A stretch of 64,000 bases of DNA from Paracoccus gahaiensis (GCF_005048225.1 NZ_SUNI01000017.1:22908-86907); one strand, 5' to 3'. Counted from the first letter of the stretch, positions 9,527 through 17,350 are shown. Notes: generated by a model from the sequence alone, not told the origin. Made by a program: numbers and translations.

Positions 9527-9578
9527 GCGAGTTCGAGAAGCGGCCCTTCGGGATGTATGTCCTGGAGGGCTTTTCTTT
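9527..9578 (+). ncRNA. Counter-transcribed antisense RNA (incompatibility RNA) of repABC
   Basis: A short RNA of about 50 bases inferred on the + strand in the repB-repC gap, complementary to the repC leader. Support: a sigma70-like promoter just upstream, and an 11-bp hairpin with two G-U pairs (9543-9553 with 9560-9570) closed by TGTATG and followed by TTTTCTTT at 9571-9578, a good intrinsic terminator. Every studied repABC replicon has such an antisense RNA here that represses repC and determines incompatibility. The 5' end is estimated. Confidence 0.75.
9543..9578 (+). terminator. Intrinsic terminator of the antisense RNA
   Basis: Stem GCCCTTCGGGA (9543-9553) pairs with TCCTGGAGGGC (9560-9570), including two G-U pairs, with loop TGTATG, followed by TTTTCTTT. 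On the opposite strand the same hairpin lies in the repC leader and may affect repC expression. Confidence 0.75.
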
Positions 9579-9628
9579 GTGTTCTGACCCGTCGTGCCTC
9601 CTTGCTTGTGTGTCCTGCCGTCTTCCCG

Positions 9629-10549
9629 TTACCGGTTCTTGTCCGACCAGTCGCGGTGAAGATCCTCGATGTGATCCAGCAACCAGTCGGCAAAGGCACG
9701 GCCTTCCCCGGTCAGTTCGATCACAGCTTTTCCATGTGTTGTCCTGACCTTGCCCAAGATCGTGCCCTTGGCGCCCGTCAGGGGTGCGGGCGGGGCAGGG
9801 GCACGCTTGGGCGGGGTGGGCCTCGCGGCGGCCAGCACCGCCAGAAAGCGCGCGTCCGAATCGGCGCCTTTTGCGGCGGCGATCAGCTCGGATGCGGGGC
9901 GGCCCCGGACCTGGTCGGCCAGGGCCAGCCAGCGGTCGCGCCCGGCCGAGGGCGCCGCGCCGATGGCTGCGACCAGCCCCTCCGGCAGCGCCTCGATGAT
10001 CGACAGCATGCGCGAGATCACCGTCTTGTCGATCGACAGCGCATCACAGATCACCTTGCGGTCATAGCCGCCGCGCTGCATCTGGGCGGCGAAATTCGCC
10101 TTCTCGATGAAGCTCAGGTCCTTGCGGGCGCTGTTCTCCTGCCCCTGCGCGATGACCAGGTCGTGGTCGTTCAGGTCGCGCACCATCGCCTTGACGGGCA
10201 GGCGCAGCTCCTTGAGGGCCTGCACCCGGCGGCGGCCGAAGACGATGTCGAACCGCCCCTCGGCGGTCGGGCTGTGGCGCAGCAGCACAGGCACCTGCTG
10301 GCCGTAATCCAGGATCGAGGCCTTCAGCGCGGCGATGCCCTGCGGGTCGCCGTCCAGCCGGTCGGCAAATCCCGCCATGTCGATCAGCTCGGCCGGCACC
10401 TCGATCAGGGCCCGCGACTTCAGGTCGGCGATGGACTGGCTGACCGCGCCGATCGCGCCGCGCTGCGAGCGGGGCAGGGGCGTCGGGGCGGGATGATCCT
10501 CGGCGGGCTTGCCCGCCATCAGGTCCTTGAGCAGGTCCTTGCGTGCCAT
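9629..10549 (-). CDS. repB: Plasmid partition protein RepB (ParB family)
   Basis: A 306-residue ParB-like partition protein. A basic N-terminus (MARKDLLKDLMAGKP), which in this family contacts RepA, is followed by the ParB nuclease-like fold with VFGRRRVQALKEL (about 104-116) and QGQENSARKDLSFIEKA (about 135-151). A helix-turn-helix at about 163-181 (DRKVICDALSIDKTVISRML) should recognise the two GTTGACAGCTGTCAAC sites. The start at 10549 forms a TGATG overlap with repA. An upstream in-frame ATG at 10570 would extend into repA and is less likely. Confidence 0.93.
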   Translation of the reverse strand: MARKDLLKDLMAGKPAEDHPAPTPLPRSQRGAIGAVSQSIADLKSRALIEVPAELIDMAGFADRLDGDPQGIAALKASILDYGQQVPVLLRHSPTAEGRFDIVFGRRRVQALKELRLPVKAMVRDLNDHDLVIAQGQENSARKDLSFIEKANFAAQMQRGGYDRKVICDALSIDKTVISRMLSIIEALPEGLVAAIGAAPSAGRDRWLALADQVRGRPASELIAAAKGADSDARFLAVLAAARPTPPKRAPAPPAPLTGAKGTILGKVRTTHGKAVIELTGEGRAFADWLLDHIEDLHRDWSDKNR

Positions 10550-11733
10550 CAGCGGTCCTCCCGGCCCCATGCGGCCTGGATCAGGCCCTCGATCTCGCCA
10601 TTGACGGCATTCAGGCTTTCCATCGCGCGCTCGTAGGTGCCGCGCGTGAACTGGCTCTTCTCGACCTCGTAGAGGGTCTGCTTGGTGATCCCGGCATCCG
10701 AGATGGCGGTGGATTTCAGCACCGGGTGGTTCAGGACATGGTCCCCGAACATCGACCGCATGAAGCTGACCATCTGGTTCTGCGGCCCGTCGCCGGGCTC
10801 GTAGCGGGTGATGACATAGCGCAGCCAGTCATAGTTCATGTTGCCCCCGGCCTCGGCCACCACGCCCAGAAGGTTCGAGGTCATCAGCAGGAACTGGCAC
10901 ATCGACATGACATCCAGCATCTGCGGGTGGACGGTGACCAGGATCGCCGTGGCGGCCGACAGGGCCGACATGGTCAGGAATCCCAGCTGCGGCGGGCAGT
11001 CGATCACGACGACATCATAATCGTCCTGAACCTCGGCAAGTTTGTCGCCGATCCGGGTGAAGAAAAGGTTACCCGACCGTCCGATCAGCGCGCGGGGCGT
11101 GTCGTGTTCGAACTCCATCAGGTCCAGATTCCCGGGAATCAGGTCCAGATTGGTGAAGTAGGTGCGCTGGATCACGTTGCGCAACGGCACCGGATCGTCA
11201 TAGCGAATCGCGTCATAGAGCGTGCCGCCATCCAGCAGGTCGAACTCGGGCTGGAAGCCGTGCAGCGCCGACAGGCTGGCCTGCGGGTCCAGGTCGATCC
11301 CCAGCACCCGATAGCCGTCCAGCGCCAGCTTCTGCGCCAGATGGGCGGCGGTGGTGGTCTTGCCCGAACCGCCCTTGAAGTTGATGACCGCGATGACCTG
11401 CATGTGGTCGTCCGGGCGGCGGCCCGGCAGGTAGGTGCCCGGGCTTTTCGCGCCCTTCTCCAGCATCTCGCGCAGGGCCTGGATGTCGGCGGGCGAGTAA
11501 TAGCGCCGCCCCCCGGCCCGCGTCTCGGGCGAGGGGCCGCGCCCGTCCAGGTTCAGCTTGCGCAGATAGGCATCCTTGACGCCCAGCAACTCCGCGACCT
11601 CGCCCGAGGTGAACTTGCGCAGCTCGCGCCGGGCATCGGGGGGGAACAGCTGCGCCCGATGGGCTTGCAGCCGCTCGGACAGCCGGGCAGCATGGTCCCC
11701 GACCAGGCGGTCGATCCGCTCTTTGGCGTTCAT
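10549..11733 (-). CDS. repA: Plasmid partition ATPase and autorepressor RepA (ParA family)
   Basis: A 394-residue RepA. The N-terminal HTH (FTSGEVAELLGVKDAYLRKL, about 41-60) resembles MerR/ParA Ib autorepressors and would bind near its own promoter. The deviant Walker A box is KGGSGKTTT (about 120-128); VVVIDCPPQLGFLTM is the Walker A-prime/B region. It segregates the replicon with RepB and parS and represses the rep operon. Start ATG 11733 follows AGGA at suitable spacing; the frame stays open upstream into the fic promoter region but that is not homologous. Imperfect direct repeats at 11841-11872 and a possible promoter at 11790-11818 lie upstream. Confidence 0.94.
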   Translation of the reverse strand: MNAKERIDRLVGDHAARLSERLQAHRAQLFPPDARRELRKFTSGEVAELLGVKDAYLRKLNLDGRGPSPETRAGGRRYYSPADIQALREMLEKGAKSPGTYLPGRRPDDHMQVIAVINFKGGSGKTTTAAHLAQKLALDGYRVLGIDLDPQASLSALHGFQPEFDLLDGGTLYDAIRYDDPVPLRNVIQRTYFTNLDLIPGNLDLMEFEHDTPRALIGRSGNLFFTRIGDKLAEVQDDYDVVVIDCPPQLGFLTMSALSAATAILVTVHPQMLDVMSMCQFLLMTSNLLGVVAEAGGNMNYDWLRYVITRYEPGDGPQNQMVSFMRSMFGDHVLNHPVLKSTAISDAGITKQTLYEVEKSQFTRGTYERAMESLNAVNGEIEGLIQAAWGREDR

Positions 11734-11789
11734 TCTGGTCCTGCCTCGGTCTGTTACGCTTTGCGGCGTCTTATTCACTTTGTGCCGTA

Positions 11790-11818
11790 AGTTAAACGCA
11801 GCATTCCGATTCCTGCAA
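11790..11818 (-). promoter_or_regulatory. Candidate repA promoter
   Basis: On the minus strand TTGCAG (11818-11813) and TTAACT (11795-11790) are spaced by 17 bases in the most A/T-rich part of the repA-fic gap, about 57 bases before the repA start codon. The -35 match is fair and the -10 weak. Confidence 0.4.
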
Positions 11819-11840
11819 CAGATTTCAACGCGCTGTGGCC

Positions 11841-11872
11841 GGATCGCCCCCAAGGCCGGGATCGGCCCCCAA
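11841..11872. repeat. Imperfect direct repeat upstream of repA
   Basis: GGATCGCCCCCAA (11841-11853) and GGATCGGCCCCCAA (11859-11872) are near-identical with starts 18 bases apart, just upstream of the candidate repA promoter. They could be a RepA operator or iteron-like element; nothing in the sequence decides. Confidence 0.4.
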
Positions 11873-11899
11873 ACCCCTACTGAAGCGAATACCGGCGTT

Positions 11900-11955
11900 A
11901 TTCCCCTCAGATCCGCCTTGATCCTGAGGGGAATGACGCGCACATTCCCCTCATG
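11900..11955 (+). promoter_or_regulatory. Three-arm inverted repeat at the fic start codon
   Basis: ATTCCCCTCAG (11900-11910), CTGAGGGGAAT (11924-11934) and ATTCCCCTCA (11944-11953) are three copies of one motif, the middle one inverted. In DNA they could be an operator. In RNA the middle arm can pair with either flank: 11 bp with a 13-base loop, or 10 bp with a 9-base loop. The second pairing would bury the fic ATG (11953-11955), whose A is the last base of arm 3. No ribosome site precedes the ATG. Confidence 0.6.
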
Positions 11956-13020
11956 CACATCTGGAACAGCCCTGCCTGGCCGCATTTCCGCCATGACCCC
12001 GCCCGGACCGAGGCGCCACTGGCGGCGTTTTCCATCCGGCTCGGCGCCATAAGCGGGCTGCACGAATCGCTCTCGCCCGACGAGCGGCGCGAGGCGTTCC
12101 TGCGCGCCGTCACCAATGAGGCGGTGTCGTCCTTTGCCATCGAAGGCGCCAGCCTGCCTACCGCCGAGGTGCAGGCCTCGGTCGTGGCCTCGCTGGCCCA
12201 TCGCGGGGCCGAACCGCGCCGGCGCGCGGATGCCATCGCGGATCTGATGCTGGAGGCGCGGGCAGGGCAGGGGGCGCTGGACGCCCCCACGCTGTGGCAC
12301 TGGCACCGGCTGCTGTTCCACGGGCTGGAGGTCGAGGACAAGGGCCGCTGGCGCAGCTTTCCCATGGTCATCACCCGCAGCGCGACGGCGGGCCGCGACG
12401 AGGTGCTGTACACCGCGCCACCGCCCGACCGGGTGCCCGCGATGATGGACGACTTCCTAACCGCGCTGGCGGGCGACCCCCGCCCGGTGCCGATCCGCGC
12501 GGCGCTGGCGCATCTGTGGTTCGAATCTGTCCACCCCTTCTCGGATGGCAACGGGCGCCTTGGCCGGGCGCTGGTCGAACATGTCTTTGCCCAAGGCGGC
12601 GCGCTGCCCTTCTCGCTGTCGCGCCAGATCGAGGCGGACAAGCGCGGCTATTATGCCGCCCTGCAGGCCGGGCGTCAGGTGACGGGCGACCATCTGGACG
12701 CCACACCCTTCGTGCTGTGGTTCCTGGACCGGCTGATCGCGGGGGTGGATGACGCGGTCGCGGATGCCCGCTTCCTGGTCGCGCGCAACGCCTATCTGGC
12801 CCGCCACGCCCTGCCGCCCCGCGCCGCCAAGGTGCTGCGGCGGCTGTTCGCGGAAGGCCCGGGCCGCATCGCGCAGGGCCTGTCGGCGGCGCCCTATGCG
12901 CGCATTGCGGGCGTCTCGGCGGCCACCGCCACCCGCGATCTGGCCGAGATGGAGGCTTCGGGCGCCCTGCAGCGCGGCCCGGAGGGCGGACGCTCGACGC
13001 GCTATCTTCTGGTGCTTTGA
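11953..13020 (+). CDS. Fic/DOC family protein with N-terminal DUF4172 and C-terminal winged helix
   Basis: A 355-residue Fic enzyme, a family that usually transfers AMP from ATP to target proteins. The start MHIWNSPAWPHFRHD is the DUF4172 signature. SFAIEG with Ser60, Glu64 and Gly65 is the inhibitory helix motif (S/T)xxxE(G/N), so it is self-inhibited (class II). The full active-site motif HPFSDGNGRLGR lies at residues 194-205. The C-terminal 80 residues (VLRRLFAEGPGRIAQGL, YARIAGVSAATATRDLAEME) form a winged-helix-like domain, suggesting DNA binding or autoregulation. It is divergent from repA and begins within a three-arm repeat. A maintenance role is possible but no partner antitoxin gene is seen. 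Confidence 0.9.
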   Translation: MHIWNSPAWPHFRHDPARTEAPLAAFSIRLGAISGLHESLSPDERREAFLRAVTNEAVSSFAIEGASLPTAEVQASVVASLAHRGAEPRRRADAIADLMLEARAGQGALDAPTLWHWHRLLFHGLEVEDKGRWRSFPMVITRSATAGRDEVLYTAPPPDRVPAMMDDFLTALAGDPRPVPIRAALAHLWFESVHPFSDGNGRLGRALVEHVFAQGGALPFSLSRQIEADKRGYYAALQAGRQVTGDHLDATPFVLWFLDRLIAGVDDAVADARFLVARNAYLARHALPPRAAKVLRRLFAEGPGRIAQGLSAAPYARIAGVSAATATRDLAEMEASGALQRGPEGGRSTRYLLVL

Positions 13021-13185
13021 CCCGCGTCCCGACACCCGCGCGGCCGTGGCGCAGACTCCGCAGAACTTCGGGGACAGATGGTGAACGATCCGGTCTGGTC
13101 ATCCGTGCCGGCATGTCGGATACTCATGTCTCCGTCTGTCGCCCGCCCGTCCCGGGACCGGGCAAGCCAAGACCGCACAGGAGCC

Positions 13186-13767
13186 ATGATGACGGGCAAC
13201 GGGTTGAACATCATGGTGGTCGAGGATGATTTCCTGGTCGCCAGCAAGCTGGCCGACGAGATCCGCGCGCATGGCGATCGGGTCATCGGCCCCTTTGCCG
13301 ACATCCACGACGCCATCGGGCGGATCGGCCTGATCCAGGGCGCCATCCTGGATGTGCGGATGCAGGGCGGCACCTCGTTTCCGGTCGCCGATTTCCTGTC
13401 CGAATGCGGCATCCCCTTCGTCTTCCTGACCGGCTACGACCGCTGCCAGATCCCTGCCCGCTTTCAGGGTCGCGGCGTCTTCGCCAAGCCCAGCACGGCG
13501 CAGCCGCTGCTGGTCACGCTGCACAGCCAGCATGACGCAGTGCTGCACGAGGATGCGGACAGCCTCGACGCCGTGGTGATCGAACTGCTGCGCCGCGCGC
13601 GACGCCTGATGCCCGACGAAAGCTCGGCCGAGCGGCTGGTCGAGGCCGTGCTGCTGCGCGCCATCGCCGAGGCCGGCGCCCGGTTGCAGGGCCCCGCGAT
13701 GCGCCCCTGGCTGCTGAGCCTTCTGCAGGACGAACACCAGCTGCGCGGACGGATCCACCTGCACTGA
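13186..13767 (+). CDS. Single-receiver response regulator with helical C-terminal extension
   Basis: A 193-residue protein. Residues about 8-120 form a receiver domain: acidic cluster VVEDD, phospho-acceptor Asp in AILDVRMQGG, Thr in FLTGYD and Lys in FAKPS. About 75 further residues (LDAVVIELLRRARRLM to the end) look helical, with no recognised output domain. The start is ATG 13186 or 13189 after CAGGAG; the upstream open frame is not protein-like. Receivers of this sort often act with HWE/HisKA2 kinases, but no kinase gene is adjacent, so the signal and target are unknown. Confidence 0.82.
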   Translation: MMTGNGLNIMVVEDDFLVASKLADEIRAHGDRVIGPFADIHDAIGRIGLIQGAILDVRMQGGTSFPVADFLSECGIPFVFLTGYDRCQIPARFQGRGVFAKPSTAQPLLVTLHSQHDAVLHEDADSLDAVVIELLRRARRLMPDESSAERLVEAVLLRAIAEAGARLQGPAMRPWLLSLLQDEHQLRGRIHLH

Positions 13768-13881
13768 AGCCGGAAGCCGGGTCCGCCCGCCGCGCCATCG
13801 TCGCATAGCGGGTGCCCGGGGGGTGGACGCGGGGCGCGAAGCGATGTTGTGGTGGCGGGCCAAGTAAAAAGGACCACCCAC

Positions 13882-14307
13882 ATGAAATCAGTCACGCGAC
13901 TGGACCTGGACGATGCCCGCCGCCTGATCGAGGGCGCCTCGGTCGAGGCCGGGCGGATCGGCGTGCCGATGTGCATCGCCATCACCGACGAAAGCGGCCA
14001 GCTGATCGCCTTCGAACGGATGGAGGGCGGCAAGGTCACCTCGTCAACCATCGCCATCGACAAGGCCTTCACCGCCGCCGCCGCCAAGAAGGCCACCCAT
14101 GATTACGGCACCGCCAGCCAGCCGGGCCAGCCCGCCTATGGCATCGCCTCGGCGATCGGGGGGCGGCTGATGGTCGTGGGCGGCGGTCTGCCGGTGATCT
14201 GGCAGGGCGAGGTCGTGGGCGGCATCGGCATCTCGTCGGGCAGCCCCGCGCAGGACCAGCAGGTTGCGCAGGCCGGCATCGATGCCTGGATGGCCGCACA
14301 GGGCTGA
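13882..14307 (+). CDS. GlcG/HbpS family (DUF336) protein
   Basis: A 141-residue heme-degrading/GlcG-HbpS domain protein. LTRLDLDDARRLIEGA-like start (here VTRLDLDDARRLIEGA), PMCIAITDESGQLIAFERM, STIAIDKAFTAAA and GGLPVIWQGEVVGGIGISSG are the conserved blocks of the family. Start ATG 13882 follows AAAAAGGA at good spacing, so the longer reading from 13849 is rejected. The family includes heme-sensing HbpS and proteins of glycolate and propanediol loci; no such neighbours are present and its job here is unknown. A hairpin with a short T-run at 14359-14383 probably ends its message. Confidence 0.88.
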   Translation: MKSVTRLDLDDARRLIEGASVEAGRIGVPMCIAITDESGQLIAFERMEGGKVTSSTIAIDKAFTAAAAKKATHDYGTASQPGQPAYGIASAIGGRLMVVGGGLPVIWQGEVVGGIGISSGSPAQDQQVAQAGIDAWMAAQG

Positions 14308-14358
14308 CCCGTCCGGCCATGGCGCCGCCTTTCAGGGGGCAGCGTCCAGCCGTCCGGC

Positions 14359-14383
14359 GCCCGGCGGACACCGCCGGGCCTTT
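14359..14383 (+). terminator. Terminator-like hairpin after the GlcG/HbpS gene
   Basis: A perfect 9-bp stem, GCCCGGCGG (14359-14367) with CCGCCGGGC (14371-14379), loop ACA, then CTTT. It lies in the 143-base gap before the YitT gene. The T-run is only three bases, so termination is probably partial. Confidence 0.5.
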
Positions 14384-14450
14384 ACCTGCCGCCCCCGCCC
14401 GGCCACGATGCCCCCGGACCCCGCCGCCGCCCTGCAAGGATGCCCTGCCG

Positions 14451-15068
14451 ATGACGCTGAAATCGCCCGTGCCGATCTATGACCTCCAAGGCATCGCCTT
14501 CGGCATCCTGCTGACCAGCCTGGGGGTGACCTTCCTCAAGGCGGCGGCGCTGACCACGGGGCAGACGGCGGGCGCGGCGGTGCTCTTGTCCTATGTGCTG
14601 CCCCTGGATTTCGGCCTGGTCTTCCTGCTGGTCAGCCTGCCCTTCCTGTGGCTCGCCTTCAAGCATCGCAGCCGCAGCTTCGCCCTGCGGACCACGGTGG
14701 CGGTGCTGGGCATCTCGGTCACCAGCGCGCTGCTGGGCCGCTGGATCACCTTCGACACCCTGCCGCCGCTGCTGGCGGCGATCCTGGCGGGCAGCTGCAG
14801 CGGCGCGGGGCTGCTGGCGCTGTTTCGCCACAATGCCTCGGCGGGGGGCCTGGGCATCGTCGCGCTGATGGTCGAGGAGCGCACGGGCTTTCGCACCGGC
14901 TGGTTCCAGATGTGCTTCGACGCGCTGGTCTTTCTGGTGGCGTTGGCGGTGCTGCCGGTGGACCGGGTGGTCTATTCGCTGATCGGCGCGGTGGTGCTGA
15001 ACGCGGTGATCGCCTGGAACTTCAAGCTGCCCCCCGCGCCCGCGCCCGAGGTCCGGTCGGACGCCTGA
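14451..15068 (+). CDS. YitT family (DUF161) inner-membrane protein
   Basis: A 205-residue protein with about five hydrophobic membrane segments (GIAFGILLTSLGVTFLKAA, LDFGLVFLLVSLPFLWLAF, TTVAVLGISVTSALLG, LLAAILAGSCSGAGLLALF, CFDALVFLVALAVLPVDRVV). SAGGLGIVALMVEERTGF matches the conserved part of the YitT/DUF161 family, whose function is largely unknown. It lacks the C-terminal DUF2179 domain of the longer Bacillus proteins. Start ATG 14451 lies 10 bases after AAGGA. No operon partner is obvious. Confidence 0.82.
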   Translation: MTLKSPVPIYDLQGIAFGILLTSLGVTFLKAAALTTGQTAGAAVLLSYVLPLDFGLVFLLVSLPFLWLAFKHRSRSFALRTTVAVLGISVTSALLGRWITFDTLPPLLAAILAGSCSGAGLLALFRHNASAGGLGIVALMVEERTGFRTGWFQMCFDALVFLVALAVLPVDRVVYSLIGAVVLNAVIAWNFKLPPAPAPEVRSDA

Positions 15069-15108
15069 GGGCAAGGATCAAGCCCGGCCCCCTGCGCGCC
15101 TTCGCCGT

Positions 15109-15136
15109 TTGACCCTGCCGGGCAGCGGGCTATGGT
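15109..15136 (+). promoter_or_regulatory. Candidate promoter of the sugar dehydrogenase gene
   Basis: TTGACC (15109-15114) and TATGGT (15131-15136) with a 16-base spacer, 26 bases before the start codon at 15163. TATGGT recurs as the candidate -10 before chvE. Confidence 0.45.
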
Positions 15137-15162
15137 GCAAAGGCAAACAGGGCGGGGCAGAT

Positions 15163-16458
15163 ATGGACTTCATGGCGAAGGCGACGGCGCTGGTGGGTGG
15201 CACGATGGTGGCGATCCGGCGGTTCGGGGCGCCCCGGACGCGGGCGGTGGGGCAGGAACCCCAGATCCCCGAGGCGCGCAAGCAGGGCATCATGACGCTG
15301 AAGATGCCCACCGCCGGGGGCTGGGCGCAGGGCCATGTCCCGACCGCCGCGCCGGGACTGGCGGTCAATGCCTTCGCCACGGGTCTGGACCATCCCCGCT
15401 GGATCGAGGTCCTGCCCAATGGCGACGTGCTGGTGGCCGAAAGCAAGGAGCAGCCGGGCCCGCCCAAGACGCTGATGGACCGCGCCACCCAGGCCACCAT
15501 GCGCCGTGCCAAGGCCATCGGCATCAGCGCCAACCGCATCAGCCTGTGGCGCGACGCGGACGGAGATGGCGTGGCCGAGATCCGCCATGATTTCCTCACC
15601 GACCAGAACCAGCCCTTCGGCATGGCGCTGGTGGGCGACAGCTTCCATGTCGGCAATACCGATGGCATCGTGGCCTTCGACTATCAGGGCGGCGCCACGC
15701 AGCTGACCGGAGAGGGCCGCCGCCTGGTCACCTTCAAGCCCGGCGGCCACTGGACGCGCAGCCTGATCGTCTCGCCCGACCAAACGAAGATCTATGCGGG
15801 CGTCGGATCGCTCAGCAATATCGGCGACAAGGGCATGGCCGCCGAAGAGGGCCGCGCCGCGATCTGGGAACTGGACCTGGCCAGCGGGCAGGCGCGCATC
15901 TTCGCCTCGGGGCTGAGGAATGCCGTGGGCATGGCGTGGGAGCCGGGGTCCGGCACCCTGTGGACCGTGGTCAACGAACGCGACGGTCTGGGCGACGAGA
16001 CGCCGCCCGACTACCTGACCTCGGTGCAGGAGGGCGGGTTCTACGGCTGGCCTTATTGCTACTGGGGCCAGACGGTGGACGACCGCGTCGCGCAGGACGC
16101 CGAACTGGTCGCCCGCGCCATCACCCCCGATTACGCGCTTGGCGGGCATACCGCGTCGCTCGGCCTCTGCTGGATGCCCGCAGGCACGCTGCCGGGCTTT
16201 GGCGAGGGCATGGTGATCGGCCAGCACGGGTCGTGGAACCGCTCGACCCTCAGCGGATACCGGGTGATCTTCGTGCCCTTTGCCGATGGCCGCCCGTCCG
16301 GTCCGCCCCGCGACATCCTGTGGGGCTTCCTGTCGCCGGACGAGAAGATCGCCTTCGGGCGCCCGGTGGGCGTGGCGATCGGCGCGGACGGCGCCTCGCT
16401 TCTGGTGGCCGACGATGTGGGCGACGTGATCTGGCGGGTGACCGCCGCACCGCACTGA
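15163..16458 (+). CDS. PQQ-dependent sugar (sorbosone-type) dehydrogenase
   Basis: A 431-residue six-bladed beta-propeller of the glucose/sorbosone dehydrogenase family, expected to be periplasmic and to use PQQ. An uncleaved N-terminal hydrophobic stretch (ATALVGGTMVAI) suggests export or membrane anchoring. Family blocks: GLDHPRWIEVLPNGDVLVAE, QNQPFGMALVGDSFHVGN, GLRNAVGMAWEPGSGTLWTV, GGFYGWPYCYWG, HTASLGLCWMP and IGQHGSWNRSTLSGYRV. ATG 15163 was chosen because it opens a plausible signal anchor; the earlier frame is not protein-like. It could oxidise aldoses or L-sorbosone. PQQ synthesis genes are not in the window, so PQQ must come from elsewhere on the genome or outside. Confidence 0.88.
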   Translation: MDFMAKATALVGGTMVAIRRFGAPRTRAVGQEPQIPEARKQGIMTLKMPTAGGWAQGHVPTAAPGLAVNAFATGLDHPRWIEVLPNGDVLVAESKEQPGPPKTLMDRATQATMRRAKAIGISANRISLWRDADGDGVAEIRHDFLTDQNQPFGMALVGDSFHVGNTDGIVAFDYQGGATQLTGEGRRLVTFKPGGHWTRSLIVSPDQTKIYAGVGSLSNIGDKGMAAEEGRAAIWELDLASGQARIFASGLRNAVGMAWEPGSGTLWTVVNERDGLGDETPPDYLTSVQEGGFYGWPYCYWGQTVDDRVAQDAELVARAITPDYALGGHTASLGLCWMPAGTLPGFGEGMVIGQHGSWNRSTLSGYRVIFVPFADGRPSGPPRDILWGFLSPDEKIAFGRPVGVAIGADGASLLVADDVGDVIWRVTAAPH

Positions 16459-16487
16459 ACCGAGCGTCCTCCTAAAGGTGCAGGGTG

Positions 16488-16512
16488 GGAACATCCTGCA
16501 TCCGTTGCGGTT
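16488..16512 (+). promoter_or_regulatory. GGAAC-N17-GTT promoter, EcfG-like, before the acidic exported protein
   Basis: GGAAC (16488-16492), a 17-base spacer, then GTT (16510-16512, within CGGTT). This fits the alphaproteobacterial general stress sigma factor EcfG (GGAAC-N16/17-GTT). Transcription would start near 16520, ahead of GGGAGGA and ATG 16556. The same element with the same spacing precedes glgE. Confidence 0.5.
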
Positions 16513-16555
16513 GGATCCCCATGCCCGGGAGGACGGGCGGATCTGGGAGGATCAC

Positions 16556-17251
16556 ATGAGACTGCACACCACCCTGATGGCCAGCTGTGCGCTGGCCCTG
16601 ATCGGCACCACCGCGATGGCCGATTGCGCCGAGGATCTGGCCCGCTTGCAGGGCGCCAATGCCGAAGGCGGTGCAAGCGAGGGCATCGCCAAGGACGGCT
16701 CGCTGGCGCCGCTGGAAACGCCCGAGACGGACAGCACGGCTGCGCCGATGGACAGCACCTCCGACGACATGGCAGCGGATTCCGGGGACATGACCGCCTC
16801 GGACGACATGGCCGCAGAGACGGGTGACGGGGCGGCCACGGACACCGACATGGCCGCGTCGGACGAGGACGAGATCGACGGCGGAATCATTCAGGACGGC
16901 TCGCTGGCGCCCCTGCAGGGCACGGAAGCCGAATCCGGCACCCCGGTCGCGACATCCGGTCAGGACGTCGCCGCCCAGCAGGAGGGCGCGCCGACCGCCG
17001 CGGAAGAGGCTGATCAGGTCGAGACCACCAACATGCCCCACGACACCACCACCGAGGGTTCGGATGTCGCGACGACCGAGGCGGGCGGTGACATGGCCTC
17101 GGACGATGCCGCCACGATGGACAGCGCCGAGACCATGGACGCCGAAGCCATGCCCGACCGCACCGCGCTGATCGCCGAAGCGGAAGCCGCCTTGGCGGCG
17201 GGGGACGAGGAGGCCTGCCGCGCCGCCGTCGATCAGATGGAAACGATCTGA
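16556..17251 (+). CDS. Exported acidic low-complexity protein with repeated DGSLAPL motif
   Basis: A 231-residue protein I cannot assign to a characterised family. A Sec signal peptide (LMASCALALIGTTAMA) is followed by CAEDLARLQGAN. A long region rich in Asp, Glu, Ala, Thr and Ser (about residues 55-200) contains two copies of DGSLAPL (about 47-53 and 115-121), each followed by an acidic stretch. The C-terminus (ALIAEAEAALAAGDEEACRA) is a predicted helix. The two cysteines, one just after the signal peptide and one near the C-terminus, could form a disulfide. ATG 16556 follows GGGAGGA. A GGAAC-N17-GTT promoter suggests stress induction. Periplasmic location is inferred. Confidence 0.75.
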   Translation: MRLHTTLMASCALALIGTTAMADCAEDLARLQGANAEGGASEGIAKDGSLAPLETPETDSTAAPMDSTSDDMAADSGDMTASDDMAAETGDGAATDTDMAASDEDEIDGGIIQDGSLAPLQGTEAESGTPVATSGQDVAAQQEGAPTAAEEADQVETTNMPHDTTTEGSDVATTEAGGDMASDDAATMDSAETMDAEAMPDRTALIAEAEAALAAGDEEACRAAVDQMETI

Positions 17252-17286
17252 GCCGAGGCCCAGCCTGATCCACGGGTCAGCCAATG

Positions 17287-17319
17287 AAAACCCCGCGCAT
17301 CCTGATCGGGTGCGCGGGG
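17287..17319 (-). terminator. Intrinsic terminator of the glg operon
   Basis: A perfect 9-bp stem, CCCCGCGCA (17291-17299) with TGCGCGGGG (17311-17319), 11-base loop. On the minus strand it is followed by TTTT (17290-17287). It lies 32 bases past the malQ stop, between converging genes, so it may also slow transcription from the exported-protein gene. Confidence 0.8.
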
Positions 17320-17350
17320 TCGTTCATGTCAGACGATTGGGCCGGGCGCC

